Positions 53,177 through 63,458 are shown, counted from the first letter of the stretch. The stretch is 64,000 nucleotides of DNA from Phytoactinopolyspora alkaliphila (GCF_010550695.1 NZ_JAAGOB010000002.1:372001-436000); one strand, 5' to 3'. Notes: generated from the letters alone by a model not told the origin. Program-made: numbers and translations.

Positions 53177-54268
53177 TCAAGCGGTGATGTCGTACAGGAT
53201 GTTGAACGGATTCGCGATGTCCACTCGGCGGACCGTACCGAAACCTGCCTCCAAGCACATCTGACGAGCCGTGTGCTCGTTGAATCCACATGTGCCCAGA
53301 CCCACCCCGTTCTGGGCCAGCGACGTTGTCAGGCAGAACAAGACGCTGACACCGTAGAAATAGGCCCCGAGCGGTCCGGTGTTGTCTTGCAGCCGGTGGC
53401 TGGCGTTGACGTCCAGGCACACGTAGCGCCCCTCCGGACGCAGTGCGGCCCGGACTTCCCTCAGGATGCCCTGCGGGTCGGTTGCGTCATGGATGACGTC
53501 GAAGGTCGTGATCACGTCGTAGTCGCCGGGAATACCGGCGGACACGTCACGGCACTCGAAACGGACCCGGTCGGCCACCCCAGCGGCTTCCGCACTGGCA
53601 CGGGCGGCAGTGATCGACTCCTCGTGCACATCGAACCCGATGTAGCGACCAGCCGGATACTCCTCCGCCAGCCGGATCAACGCCTTGCCGCGTCCGCAGC
53701 CGATGTCAGCCACATCCGCCCCACGACTCAATGCCGCGTTTACCTCGGGCATCGCCGGTAGCCACACCTGTGGCAGCAGGTAGTGGAACCAACCGCTGCT
53801 GAACCGCTCGAAGCCGCGCCACCAGTCATCCGGGTAGCTGGACAGATGCACGCCGCCGCCGTGCTGGAACGCTTCCACGACCGGTTTCAGCATGCTGCTC
53901 AACCCGTAGAGCGCATGGTGAAAGCCGCCGAAGAAGGTGGGGCTCTCAATGCCGAGCACTGGCACATGCGCCGGCGGGAGAGTAAAACGCTCGGTTGCCG
54001 GATCGAACGTGAGGTATCCATGAGCTGCCATCGACGAGAGCCACTCCCGGACATAACGCTCCGCGGTATCCGTCTGCTCGGCCAGCTCAGCGCTGGTCGT
54101 CGGCCGGGAATCTGCAAGCGCGCGCCACAATCCGAGCTGGTCGCCGATCATGGCCATGGTCGTGACGATCCACGCACTCGTGTCGCCCATGACCTGGCCC
54201 ACGAATGCCTCGACCTCAGCTTGGCTCGCCTCAACGGTGACGGCTGCCTCTACAGAACTCGTTGTCAT
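53177..54268 (-). CDS. Class I SAM-dependent methyltransferase with N-terminal winged helix
   Basis: 363 residues. The N-terminal 95 residues form a winged-helix dimer domain (LGLWRALADSRPTTSAELAE, ERYVREWLSSMAAHGYLTFD). The C-terminal Rossmann fold has VADIGCGRGKALIRLAEEYP (motif I) and VITTFDVIHDATDPQGILRE. It resembles O- or C-methyltransferases and the rRNA/small-molecule group that bacteria pair with transcription factors. GAGGAGG precedes ATG 54268. It is divergent from a SARP-type regulator. Substrate unknown. Confidence 0.88.
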   Translation of the reverse strand: MTTSSVEAAVTVEASQAEVEAFVGQVMGDTSAWIVTTMAMIGDQLGLWRALADSRPTTSAELAEQTDTAERYVREWLSSMAAHGYLTFDPATERFTLPPAHVPVLGIESPTFFGGFHHALYGLSSMLKPVVEAFQHGGGVHLSSYPDDWWRGFERFSSGWFHYLLPQVWLPAMPEVNAALSRGADVADIGCGRGKALIRLAEEYPAGRYIGFDVHEESITAARASAEAAGVADRVRFECRDVSAGIPGDYDVITTFDVIHDATDPQGILREVRAALRPEGRYVCLDVNASHRLQDNTGPLGAYFYGVSVLFCLTTSLAQNGVGLGTCGFNEHTARQMCLEAGFGTVRRVDIANPFNILYDITA

Positions 54269-54336
54269 CTTGCCTCCTCTTGGTTGTGGTGTCAGGATGA
54301 ACGGGCCGCCTAGCGGCGCGGTTGCAGCTCGATTGC

Positions 54337-54355
54337 ACGCGGGGACATCCCGCGT
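54337..54355. promoter_or_regulatory. Dyad between methyltransferase and SARP genes
   Basis: ACGCGGG-GACAT-CCCGCGT is a perfect 7-base dyad 30 bases before the SARP start and within the 116-base divergent gap. It is a candidate operator for one or both genes. Confidence 0.5.
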
Positions 54356-54384
54356 CAACGAGTCAGTAACGTGAGCGGGCTGAC

Positions 54385-57347
54385 ATGGACTTCGGCGTAC
54401 TGGGATCGCTGGTGATCCGACGCGAAGGCCACGAGGTGACCCTTGGCAGCCCGGCCCAGAGGAGAATCCTCGCCGCTCTACTCGTACACTCCGGCGCGGT
54501 CGTGTCGAATGACCGCCTGATCGCCGCGGTTTGGGATGAGAACCCACCGGACACGGCGGTGCGCTCGCTCTTCGTGTACATCTCCCGCCTACGCGGACTC
54601 CTTCATTCGCAGGGCGACGAGGTGCTGATCACCCGGCCTCCCGGCTACGTCCTGGAGATCGGCGCAGAACACACGGATGCCGGCCGGTTCGAGCGACTCC
54701 TGGGTGAAGCTCGCAGCCTCACGACTGACGTGCCGGAGACGGCCCTGATCCTTCTCGACGAGGCGCTCGCGCTATGGCGAGGCGGCGCCTATGCGGAGTT
54801 CGCGGATGCCGAGTTCGCCAAGCACGAGGCGATGCGACTCGAAGAGCTGCGGCTGGCCGCGATCGAGGCCAAACAAGACGCCGGCCTGGTTCTCGGCCAC
54901 CACGCCGACCTGGTGGGCGTGATCGAGGCACACGCCTCGCGGCACCCGCTGCGCGAACGCCCACGCTCGCAGCTCATGCTGGCGTTGTATCGATGCCAAC
55001 GGCACGCCGAGGCGCTGGCGGTATTCAGGGAGTTTCGCCGAGAACTCGACGATGAACTGGGCATCGAGCCCTCGTCGCGGCTGCGACTCCTGGAAAGTGC
55101 CATACTCCGCCAGGACCCGGAGCTCGATTGGACGGCCCCGCCCAGCCGAATAGGATCCAATGTCGACGCGGACGCGGCGCCGCCGCGCAGCCACGGCGTG
55201 CTACCCAGCCACGCACTGCACCTCATCGGACGAGATCAGGACGTCGGAGCCACTGCCGAGGCGTTGTACGAGTACCGGGCCGTTACGCTGACCGGCGTCG
55301 GCGGCGTGGGCAAGACTCAGCTGGCCCTGCGAGTGGCCAACAGCGTCGCCCGCCAGTACGCGGACGGCGTGCGGTGGTGCGACCTGGCGCCGATCACCGA
55401 CGGCGCGGCGGTAGCGGACGCACTCGCCGCCGCGGTAGGTGCCAGAAGGCAGCCAGGCTGGACCGTTGAACAGTCTGTCGTCGCCGTTCTCGCGCCGAGA
55501 CATCTGCTCCTGGCGGTCGACAACTGCGAGCACGTTCTGGAAGCGGTGGCTCCGTTGTTGGAGGCCGTAATCCGGGAGTGCCCGCGCGTGACGCTGCTCT
55601 GCACCAGCCGGGTGGGCCTCGGGGTGACTGGTGAACGCCTCCGTCCCATCGCACCGCTCCCTGTGCCCCGGCCCGACGCGGGCGCGGCGGCAGCCGGATC
55701 ACCGGCCGTCCGGCTGTTCATCGACCGCGCCCAGGCTGTTCGGCCGGATTTCACGCTGACCGGCGAAAATCTCACCCACATCGCCGAGCTGTGCCGCCAG
55801 CTCGACGGACTGCCGCTTGGCATTGAACTTGCGGCGGCACGGACCCGCTCGCTCAATCCTGTCGACCTGGCCGCGCGCTCTGCGGACCGGTTCGGTCTTC
55901 TCACCACAGCCCGGACAAGCGTAGCGCCACGGCACCGGACTCTCCGCGCCGTCGTGGACTGGTCCTACGCTCTGTTAGCCCTGCCGAGCAGCGCCTATTC
56001 GCTCGGCTGTCCGTCTTCGCCGGAGGCTTCACACTGGACGCAGCTGAACACGTCTGCCAAGAGCCTTCGCTGCTCGACGTGCTGGCAGCGCTGGTGGAGA
56101 ACTCACTGGTGTCGACTGGGCAGTCAGGGGGCCCAGTCCGATACACGCTGTTGGAAACGTTGCGCGCGTACGGCCGTGAACTCCTAGAGGCGCGTGGTGA
56201 ACTCCACATGATTCGCCGGGCCCACGCCGCGTATTACGTCCGGTTCGCCGAGGACGTGGGAGGCGGGCTTCGAGGACCCCACGAACGTCACTGGACCAGC
56301 TCAATCGACGCAGAACTCGACAACTTGCGCACCGGGCATCGGTGGGCCGTGGAGCAGCAGGACGCCGATCTCGCCCTCCGGCTATCCGCCGGGCTCTACC
56401 ACTACGCGCTCTATCAGTTCCACGACGAGGTGGTCACCTGGGGTGAAACGGCGCTCACCCTGCCCGGTGCCGACCTCCACGCCCGCTACACCGCGGTCTG
56501 TGGAGCTGTGGGAGAAGGCCTGACCCTGCGAGGCGAGCTACGAAGCGCGCTCACACTAGCGGAACGTGCTCTCGCACGAATCGCCGATCCTGACGACGGG
56601 CAGCGGATCCCTCTGCTCAAGGTGATGGCCGTCGTAGCCTTGTATGAAGGACGCCTGGACAACTGCCTCGACATGGCAACGGAGCAACTCCAGCTCGCCA
56701 GAGCTCACGACGACGCGTGGTATGAATCTCAGGCGCTCATACTGCGTGGACTGGCGTTGACCTATGCCGATGATCCCGAAGGGGGCGCCGTCGCAGCGGA
56801 CGACAGCCTGCGTGTCTCGCTGGCCACCGGCAACCCGAGCCTGACGGCGTGGTCGTTGTACACCCAGGCGGAGTCGTCGTCAACGCGCGATCCAGATCAG
56901 AGTAGACGACACTACGAGGAGGCAATCGCTCTCGCCGAGTTTGTCAACAGCACGTTTACGGCTAACATCGCGCAGGTAGGGCTCGCTGCCCTCCTCATGC
57001 GTACAGGCGAGCCGATGGAGGCTCTGCGGGCATTTCGCCGGAGCGTGACCCGGTGGCACCAGATGCAGGTCTGGCATCACCAATGGACCACGTTACGCAA
57101 TCTCCTGCAGCTCTTCGTCAACGTGGGCGCCTACGAGGAGGCCGCCACGATCCTTGGTGCTTTACGTGCCACCAGCGCGGCCACCTTCGGTAGCGACGCC
57201 ACGGATGTGGTACGGGCCGCCGATCTCCTGGCGAACGTCCTGGGTGCACGTGGGTTCGCCGCGGCCACTCACCGCGGTACCGCCATGTCGTCCGATGCCG
57301 TCGTCGCATTCGCGGTCGCTTCGATCGATGCTGTCTTACCGAGCTGA
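54385..57347 (+). pseudogene. SARP/AfsR-type regulator with one-base frameshift
   Basis: About 987 residues if intact. An OmpR-like DNA-binding part (about 1-95, QRRILAALLVHSGAVVSNDR) and a bacterial transcriptional activation domain (to about 245, ERPRSQLMLALYRCQRHAEA) precede an NB-ARC ATPase (GVGGVGKTQLALR near 302) and a C-terminal TPR region. The first frame fails after DWSYALLALPSS. The second frame supplies AEQRLFARLSVFAGGFTLDA, and one extra base near 55976-55981 joins them. Either it is a sequencing error or the N-terminal half is made alone. It is divergent from a methyltransferase gene, the likely target. Confidence 0.82.
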
Positions 57348-57650
57348 GCGGTTACTCAAGATCCATTTGCTGTGGCCAGCCAGTGCGCGCAGCAAGAGGG
57401 GATGCGGTCGTGCCAGCTCGCGCCGGGACTGGCGTCGATCGTGCGGGCAGTCGTGTGAGAATCGGCCGCGGGAACCTTGGATCTCAATGTCGTGGCGCCT
57501 GTCGTGCACGGAATCGCCGATCCATGCACCCAGAGCTCACACGACTCCTCTCACACCCGGCGTGACGATTGCCGTGTGACAAACGGCGGACGCAAAACCC
57601 CAGGCCACGCGAGCGTGAAGATCTTCGTGTGAAAAACAGCGGGAAGGTGG
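57348..57650. other. 303-base gap with three degenerate direct repeats
   Basis: No gene is seen. Three related sequences with a core CGTGTGA-n-AA-n-C-r-GC occur at 57451-57472, 57571-57590 and 57623-57643, all in the same direction. They could be remnants of a repeat or binding sites. Confidence 0.45.
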
Positions 57651-58388
57651 TCAGCCGTTCTGGTGGGTCAGGCGGAGCGGCGCGGCGGACTTCACGGCGA
57701 GCCGGTCGAGGTAGTCGTCCAGGGCCGTGAGGACGTCGTAGTAGTGCCCGAAGAGTTCGAAGCTGACCGCTCCGAACAGCATGGTCCACGCGTCGATGAC
57801 GTGCAGGACGACTGACGCCGGAGTCTCGTTCAAGGCTTCGGCGATCTCACCCGGCCCGGCTACGGCCGGGTGGCTTTTCAGGGTCTCGACATCCGCGGTG
57901 AGCGCATCGGCAACACCGTCCGCAGGGAGCCCACCGTTGCCAGCGGCTGCCGCCTCGATAGCGATCCGCGCCAGCAGCACGACCACCTCGCTCGCCGGAA
58001 CCGCCGTGTGCTCCGGTGCGGCGTATCCCGGCACCGGAGAACCGTAGATCAGGGCGTATTCATGCGGATGCTCGCGCGCCCAGTCACGGACCGACCGGAA
58101 CACCGCCGTCCAGCGGCCGAGGTAATCCTCGCGGGCCACCTCCGACTCCGCTTGGCGAGCAGCCTCACCGATCCCCACATAGGCATCGGTGATCAGCGCC
58201 GTCAGCAGCGCGTCCCGGCTGGGGAAGTACCGGTAGACCGCCGACGACGCCATGCCCAGCTCGCGCGTGACGGCACGCACCGACAATCCCCCCGCACCGA
58301 CCTGCGCCAGCTGCTGGCGAGCGACGTCTTTGATCTCCCGGGTCAGCTCCTCCCGAACTCGTTCCCGGAGACCACGCGTGGAAGCCAT
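57651..58388 (-). CDS. TetR-family regulator with WHG-type C-terminal domain
   Basis: 245 residues. The helix-turn-helix (LSVRAVTRELGMASSAVYRY) is followed by FPSRDALLTALITDAYVGIG and a helical ligand domain ending LTALDDYLDRL. ATG 58388 gives a normal start (ASTRGLRERVREELTREIKD); a longer reading is low-complexity. It is divergent from an epimerase gene with two short dyads between, so it probably represses that gene. Confidence 0.9.
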   Translation of the reverse strand: MASTRGLRERVREELTREIKDVARQQLAQVGAGGLSVRAVTRELGMASSAVYRYFPSRDALLTALITDAYVGIGEAARQAESEVAREDYLGRWTAVFRSVRDWAREHPHEYALIYGSPVPGYAAPEHTAVPASEVVVLLARIAIEAAAAGNGGLPADGVADALTADVETLKSHPAVAGPGEIAEALNETPASVVLHVIDAWTMLFGAVSFELFGHYYDVLTALDDYLDRLAVKSAAPLRLTHQNG

Positions 58389-58430
58389 GCCCACAGTGTG
58401 CCATACGGGGCGAGCGCCAGACCTAACCGA

Positions 58431-58493
58431 GAGCACTGCTCTTGACAAGAAGCCCGCCTGGCGCAACACTGTTCACCAACAAGAGCACCGCTC
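58431..58493. promoter_or_regulatory. Promoter and paired dyads before the epimerase gene
   Basis: GAGCA-C-TGCTC (58431-58441) and the related GAGCACCGCTC (58483-58493) are 52 bases apart centre to centre, five helical turns. A TTGACA -35 (58442-58447) follows the first directly. The layout fits TetR repression of the epimerase gene. Confidence 0.5.
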
Positions 58494-58507
58494 ACAAAGG
58501 AGATCCC

Positions 58508-59476
58508 GTGTCATTTCACCTCGTTCTCGGCGCCGGCACCGTCGGCACCGCCCTAGCCACACAGCTGGTGAACGACGGCCACGACGTCCGCGTCGTCACG
58601 CGTTCCGGCACCGGCCCGTCGCACCCGGGAATCACCCTCATCAGCGCTGATGTAACCGACGCCGAGGCGCTGCGCACCCACGCCACGGGCGCCGCCGCCA
58701 TCTACAACTGCGTCAGTCCTCCCAGCTATCAGAACTGGGCCTTTATGTGGCCGCCGCTGGCCGCGGCCGTACTCAACGTCGCGCAGGCGACTGGAGCGGT
58801 CCTCGTCACCATGAGCAATCTCTACGGCTACGGCCCGGTCACCGGACCGATCAGCCGCGACCATCCGCTCGCGGCCACCGAACACAAGGGGAAGCTGCGT
58901 GCCAGCCTCTGGGAAGAGGCACTCGCCGCAAACCAGGCGGGGCGGGTTCGTGTCACCGAGGCCCGGGCGTCGGATTTCATCGGCCCCGGTGTCGGGCCGC
59001 ACGCGGGGTTGATCACCCGCTACGGACAGGCCGCCATGGCGGGCAAGCCGGTGTACATGTTCGGAGACCCGGACGCGCCACGCAGCTTCGCGTACATCAG
59101 TGACGTCGCGAGGACCCTCGCCGTCCTCGGCACCGACGAGCGCGCGTGGGGACATGCATGGCACGTTCCCGCTGCCCCGCCCGTGACGGTGCGGGCGCTC
59201 CTCGAGTCGGCCACTCGGCAAGGGGGTGTCCCGGCTCCCAGGGTTCGCCGGATACCCACGGCCGCGCTCAGGCTCCTCTCCACGTTCTCACCACTGTTGC
59301 GCGAGGTGCGCGGTGTGCTGTACCAGTGGGAAGCGCCTTTCGAGATCGACGCGACCGCCACCACGGCCACGTTCGGACTGGAGCACACACCGTGGGACGA
59401 CGTGATGCGGGTGACCGCCGCCTACTGGCAGAGTCAAGCGTCGCAGGACCATGGCCGGGCGGAACCGGCGACGTAG
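58508..59476 (+). CDS. NAD-dependent epimerase/dehydratase family protein
   Basis: 322 residues with a Rossmann start (HLVLGAGTVGTALATQLVND) and the central segments VTMSNLYGYGPVTGPISRDH and FAYISDVARTLAVLGTDERA. The usual YxxxK is not obvious, so this is an atypical extended SDR. GTG 58508 follows AAGGAGAT. It is controlled in all likelihood by the divergent TetR protein. Substrate unknown. Confidence 0.86.
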   Translation: MSFHLVLGAGTVGTALATQLVNDGHDVRVVTRSGTGPSHPGITLISADVTDAEALRTHATGAAAIYNCVSPPSYQNWAFMWPPLAAAVLNVAQATGAVLVTMSNLYGYGPVTGPISRDHPLAATEHKGKLRASLWEEALAANQAGRVRVTEARASDFIGPGVGPHAGLITRYGQAAMAGKPVYMFGDPDAPRSFAYISDVARTLAVLGTDERAWGHAWHVPAAPPVTVRALLESATRQGGVPAPRVRRIPTAALRLLSTFSPLLREVRGVLYQWEAPFEIDATATTATFGLEHTPWDDVMRVTAAYWQSQASQDHGRAEPAT

Positions 59477-59513
59477 CCGCCGACGTGGCCACGGCCGGCG
59501 CGCTGCCAGACCC

Positions 59514-60818
59514 CTATCCGGCGATCGGGCTGGTGTCCGCCCCGTCGGGATCGAAGCTGTGCGTGGCGCCCACTGCCATGGAGATGTCCTGACTACGCAC
59601 GCGCTCAGCTTCGTCCCGCACAGCGGCGACAGCCTCGGGCACCGCGTCATCAGGCTGCCGCGGATACGGCACCATCCCTCCGACATCGTCGGCTCCGTCC
59701 GCACCGGCCAGGACGGCGACCTTCTCCGCCACAGCCGAGATATGGGTGGCGCTGTCGAGATCAGCGAGCTCACGCGCCAGGGTCCTTAGGCGGTCCCGGT
59801 AGGCCGCCAGGGCGATCACCCGGTCCTCCAACCGGCGCGCCAGGGTGTCGAGCGATGCCACCGCGGCGTCGTACACCGCGGACGCCCGGCTCCCGGTCTC
59901 GGAGCGCGTCTGGGGTTTCGGGCCCATGTCCGCGCGTAACTCCGCCACCCGGTGGCATTGCAGAGCGATCTGGCGGATCTCGGCATCGACGTCGACGCGA
60001 GCGTCCTTCTCGTCGAGGTGTCCGGACGTCCACGCCGGGTTGGACCGGATCGCCGCCACAACGGCCATCAGCTCGTGCAAGACATCGGCCTCCGCTCCGG
60101 CCGCTTTCCGGACCCGGGCCGCGTCGACGGTTACCAGGGCATGCACGACCGCAACGACGTGCTCTCTGGCCACGGCGCCGCCCGAAGGCGTGGGCGCCGC
60201 CCAGGTCATCGACTCCGCCCCCGCGAAATGGCAGCCCCCGGCGGGCAAGCACGCGGCCAGGTGCCGCCGCACCTCGCTGCCGGGCCAGAAGTCGAACTGG
60301 CTCAGCTGGCGTTCCACAATGTCGAGGTCGATCACCTCGGCCGTGGTGCTGGGCACACATTCCCGGTCAAGGACGTACACCGAACGGCCGTAGGCGCTGG
60401 TCACCCAGTGTGCCTCCGCCCGAAGTGCCCGAAGCACCTTCAGCACGCCGGCGTGTTCCCGGTTGCCGACGAGCTGGGTGACGTGCTCGTCCACCAGGTC
60501 GTCGTCGTACACGCTCAGGCCGGAGGCGAGCACATCCGTCCTGCCGTACCCGCTGGTGACCACCAGGCGGCTTCGGAACTTCCTGGTCAGCTGCCAGATC
60601 CGCACCTCGTCCGCGAGAACCTGCCGGCGCGCCCAGGTCAGGGGGTCCGCCGACGTGTCCAGCGCCAGCATTCGCCCGTTGGTGATGACCAGGCAGTCCG
60701 CGGGAGGTTTCCCGCCGTTGGTACGCACGACGAGTTCGATGCGCTCCCCCGGGACGAGCCTCAGCCCGCTGCGAATCCGGCTGCTCAGTTTGTCCTGGAC
60801 ATCACGGCCCACGCGCAT
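59514..60818 (-). CDS. Protein of unknown function, PH-like N-terminus and coiled coil
   Basis: 434 residues, soluble. Residues 20-100 (GERIELVVRTNGGKPPADCL, VITNGRMLALDT, LADEVRIWQLTRKFRSRLVV) look like a bacterial pleckstrin-homology fold. Residues 120-190 are mixed with VTSAYGRSVYVLD. Residues 280-400 are helical and heptad-like (IALQCHRVAELRADM, LDTLARRLEDRVIALAAYRD), so a coiled coil is likely. No family is recognised. It stands between the epimerase and a GNAT gene. Confidence 0.68.
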   Translation of the reverse strand: MRVGRDVQDKLSSRIRSGLRLVPGERIELVVRTNGGKPPADCLVITNGRMLALDTSADPLTWARRQVLADEVRIWQLTRKFRSRLVVTSGYGRTDVLASGLSVYDDDLVDEHVTQLVGNREHAGVLKVLRALRAEAHWVTSAYGRSVYVLDRECVPSTTAEVIDLDIVERQLSQFDFWPGSEVRRHLAACLPAGGCHFAGAESMTWAAPTPSGGAVAREHVVAVVHALVTVDAARVRKAAGAEADVLHELMAVVAAIRSNPAWTSGHLDEKDARVDVDAEIRQIALQCHRVAELRADMGPKPQTRSETGSRASAVYDAAVASLDTLARRLEDRVIALAAYRDRLRTLARELADLDSATHISAVAEKVAVLAGADGADDVGGMVPYPRQPDDAVPEAVAAVRDEAERVRSQDISMAVGATHSFDPDGADTSPIAG

Positions 60819-60980
60819 GCCGTATTCCCTCCGCCTCTCAAGCGCCCACCTGCCCTGCTACTTTCACAGGCCCGCTGGCCGCGCACAACCGAAACGGGGA
60901 GATCGCCTCCAGGGTGCCCGCATCCCGGCGCCCGCGCCGATGCGATCATGGCCGGAGCGATACGGGATGGGGTGCCTACG

Positions 60981-61505
60981 ATGCCGACGGAATGGACCCG
61001 GCTCAGGCTCGATGTGCAGAACTTCGACGAGGATCCGTTCCTGCAGTACCTGGACCGGGCCCGGCACCACGGGATCGAGCTCACCACCATGGCCAGGATC
61101 GGCGACACCCCCGCTCACCGGCACGCCCTGTATCAGCTGAACAAGACCTGTTCGGCCGACATCCCCGAGCGCGGCGAGTTCTACACCTACGACGAGTACG
61201 CGACCCGCCGCTTCGATCAACGCGTCTACAACCCGAGCGGCGTGGTTCTCGCGCTCGACGGCGCCGAGTGGGTGGGCATGGCTATGACGACCATTCACGC
61301 CGCGAAGGGCTACGCGTTCAGCGAGATGACCGGCGTTCTGGCCGCGTATCGCGGTCGCAGCCTCGCACTGGCCATGAAGGTGCTGGCCATCAGGTTCGCC
61401 AAGGATGCCGGCGTCTCGGTGCTGCGGACGTTCCATCACCCGCGCAACGCCAGTGCCATCGCGATGAACAGGAAACTCGGCTTCGTGGACGACCACCAGG
61501 ACTAG
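60981..61505 (+). CDS. GNAT-family N-acetyltransferase
   Basis: 174 residues. The acetyl-CoA motif reads EMTGVLAAYRGRSLALAMKV, close to the R/Q-x-x-G-x-A/S motif, followed by FHHPRNASAIAMNRKLGFVD (motif B, N-x-x-A-x-x-x-N). It resembles mycothiol-synthase-like GNAT halves. ATG 60981 fits the family start; the longer reading that begins in the upstream gene was rejected. Acceptor unknown. Confidence 0.88.
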   Translation: MPTEWTRLRLDVQNFDEDPFLQYLDRARHHGIELTTMARIGDTPAHRHALYQLNKTCSADIPERGEFYTYDEYATRRFDQRVYNPSGVVLALDGAEWVGMAMTTIHAAKGYAFSEMTGVLAAYRGRSLALAMKVLAIRFAKDAGVSVLRTFHHPRNASAIAMNRKLGFVDDHQD

Positions 61506-61516
61506 GGGAGAACCCC

Positions 61517-62080
61517 CTACCCCGGAACCGCGAGCAGGCGCTCCACACGCATCAACATCTCGCGGACGTTCTCCTCGTGCGTGGCCTCGCGCGCCTCGGC
61601 AGCGCCAAGCCAGCGCAGCGGCGCATCGGGCGACTCCGGCGTGGCCGCATCCGGTTCGGCCGTCGCCAAGACGAACCGCACGTCGACGTGCTCGTGGGCG
61701 GGCTCGACCGCGTTGGCCGGCACCGGAACTATCACCACCTGCACGACGTTCGCGTCCGGCCAGGGAACCAGGTCGGACAGGCCGGTCTCCTCCTTCCCCT
61801 CGCGCAGCGCGACGGTCACGGGGTCGGTCTCTCCAGGATCCCCGTGGCCACCGATCTGCATCCACGATCCCTGGCGGGGATGCCACCGCAACAGCACGCG
61901 GCGCGTCGGTGGGTGGACAATGATCGCCGATCCGGTCAGATGCAGGAGCGTGTGACGCGACCACGGGTCTTCGGCCGTGGCCACGAACTCGCGCGCACGC
62001 CCCACATCGGCTATCTCGGTGGATCCGTTCGGGTGGTATTGAGCGAACAGGTCCTCAACGGTGGCGCGCGCGATCGACAT
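61517..62080 (-). CDS. NUDIX hydrolase
   Basis: 187 residues. The Nudix box is complete: GHGDPGETDPVTVALREGKE then ETGL, matching G-x5-E-x7-R-E-x-x-E-E-x-G. It cleaves a nucleoside diphosphate linked to another group, with a house-cleaning role likely. HLTGSAIIVHPPTRRVLLRW is the start of the fold. Convergent with the GNAT gene by 11 bases. Confidence 0.92.
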   Translation of the reverse strand: MSIARATVEDLFAQYHPNGSTEIADVGRAREFVATAEDPWSRHTLLHLTGSAIIVHPPTRRVLLRWHPRQGSWMQIGGHGDPGETDPVTVALREGKEETGLSDLVPWPDANVVQVVIVPVPANAVEPAHEHVDVRFVLATAEPDAATPESPDAPLRWLGAAEAREATHEENVREMLMRVERLLAVPG

Positions 62081-62148
62081 GGACCCGAGCTTAGATGCGT
62101 GCTCCGCGAGACCGCATGCGGATTCTCGCCAGGACCGCTCGCACCCAG

Positions 62149-63342
62149 CTATCGGTCCGTACGGTTCCAGCTCCAGGCGTAGACGCCGTCGTCGCTGGCC
62201 TGGCCGGCTTCCCCGAGCTCGAGCGGGCGGAACGTGTCGACCATGACGGCGAGCTCGTCGAAGTACTCCACGCCGATGCTGCGCTCGTAGGCTCCTGGCT
62301 GAGGGCCGTGCGCCCATCCACCGGGATGCAACGAAATGGACCCGGGCCCGATCCCGGAGCCCTTACGGGCCTCGTAGTCGCCGCCGCAGTAGAACATGAC
62401 CTCGTCCGAGTCGACGTTGGAGTGGTAGTACGGCACCGGTATCGACAGCGGGTGATAGTCGACCTTGCGGGGGACAAAATTGCAGATGACGAAGTTGTAG
62501 CCTTCGAAGACCTGATGGACCGGCGGGGGCTGGTGAACCCGGCCCGTGATCGGCTCGAAGTCGGCGATGTTGAACGTGTACGGATACAGGCAGCCGTCCC
62601 AGCCGACGACGTCGAACGGGTGCTGCGGATAGACGAACCGAGTGCCCGCGAGCCCACGAGGGCCGCGATGTTTGACGAGCACCTCCGCATCGGTGCCGTC
62701 AGCAAGCATCGGCTCGGTGGGCCCGTGCAGGTCTCGCTCACTGTACGGTGCGTGCTCAAGTAGCTGGCCGAACCGGGAGAGATAGCGCTTGGGCGGGGTG
62801 ATGTGCGAGTTGGCCTCGATCACGTAGGCCCGGACCGGCTGGTCCGGCTCCGGGACCCATCGGTGCGTCGTCGCTCGCGGAAGCATGACGTGGTCGCCCT
62901 GCCGGAACGGCAGAACGCCGAACACGGTCTCCACGGAGCCGGAACCCGATTCGATATAGACGCACTCGTCACCGATGGCGTTCCGGTACAGCGGCGACGG
63001 CTCCCCGGCGACCACGTACGAGATCCGCACATCGGCGTTGCCGAGTACCAGCCGGCGCCCGGTCACCACGTCGGCCGCCTTCCATTCCTGGCCGGGAAAG
63101 AGTTCATGTAGCTTGAGGTGGCGCGGTGTGAGCGGATGATTAGCCGTCAGAGACTGGTCCGGCAGCTCCCACACCTGGGCGTCCGCGATGGCGGACGGGA
63201 TGTTGCGGTGGTAGAGGAGCGACGAGTCACTGGAGAAGCCCTCCTCACCCATCAGCTCCTCGTAATACAGGCCGCCGTCGGGCTTGCGGTGCTGAGTGTG
63301 CCGCTTCGGCGGGACGTTTCCGACGCTCCGGTAGTACGCCAT
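62149..63342 (-). CDS. hmgA: Homogentisate 1,2-dioxygenase
   Basis: 397 residues, the actinobacterial size. The cupin fold carries the iron ligands in YYHSNVDSDEVMFYCGG (His and Glu) and LHPGGWAHGPQPGAY (His). WDGCLYPYTFNIADF and KHRGPRGLAGTRFVYPQHPF are family hallmarks. It opens the ring of homogentisate to maleylacetoacetate in tyrosine and phenylalanine breakdown. An IclR regulator gene is divergent from it, with two dyads between. Other pathway genes are not in the window. Confidence 0.94.
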   Translation of the reverse strand: MAYYRSVGNVPPKRHTQHRKPDGGLYYEELMGEEGFSSDSSLLYHRNIPSAIADAQVWELPDQSLTANHPLTPRHLKLHELFPGQEWKAADVVTGRRLVLGNADVRISYVVAGEPSPLYRNAIGDECVYIESGSGSVETVFGVLPFRQGDHVMLPRATTHRWVPEPDQPVRAYVIEANSHITPPKRYLSRFGQLLEHAPYSERDLHGPTEPMLADGTDAEVLVKHRGPRGLAGTRFVYPQHPFDVVGWDGCLYPYTFNIADFEPITGRVHQPPPVHQVFEGYNFVICNFVPRKVDYHPLSIPVPYYHSNVDSDEVMFYCGGDYEARKGSGIGPGSISLHPGGWAHGPQPGAYERSIGVEYFDELAVMVDTFRPLELGEAGQASDDGVYAWSWNRTDR

Positions 63343-63425
63343 CTCGGCCTCCTTGCAGTGACGGCATCGGGGGACGGCTCAAGCGGGATCGGTCTTGTGC
63401 CGCTTCCGATTCTGACTAAACTGGA

Positions 63426-63458
63426 GCGATAATCGCACCTGAAGTGCGGAGACCGCAC
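63426..63458. promoter_or_regulatory. Paired dyads between hmgA and the IclR gene
   Basis: GCGAT-A-ATCGC (63426-63436) and GTGCGG-AGA-CCGCAC (63444-63458) are perfect dyads in the 160-base divergent gap. They are the likely binding sites for the IclR regulator. Confidence 0.6.

Noticed and set aside
59952-61505. 517-residue reading upstream of the GNAT gene
   Set aside because: The first 343 residues are antisense to the minus-strand gene at 59514-60818. GNAT homology begins at ATG 60981.
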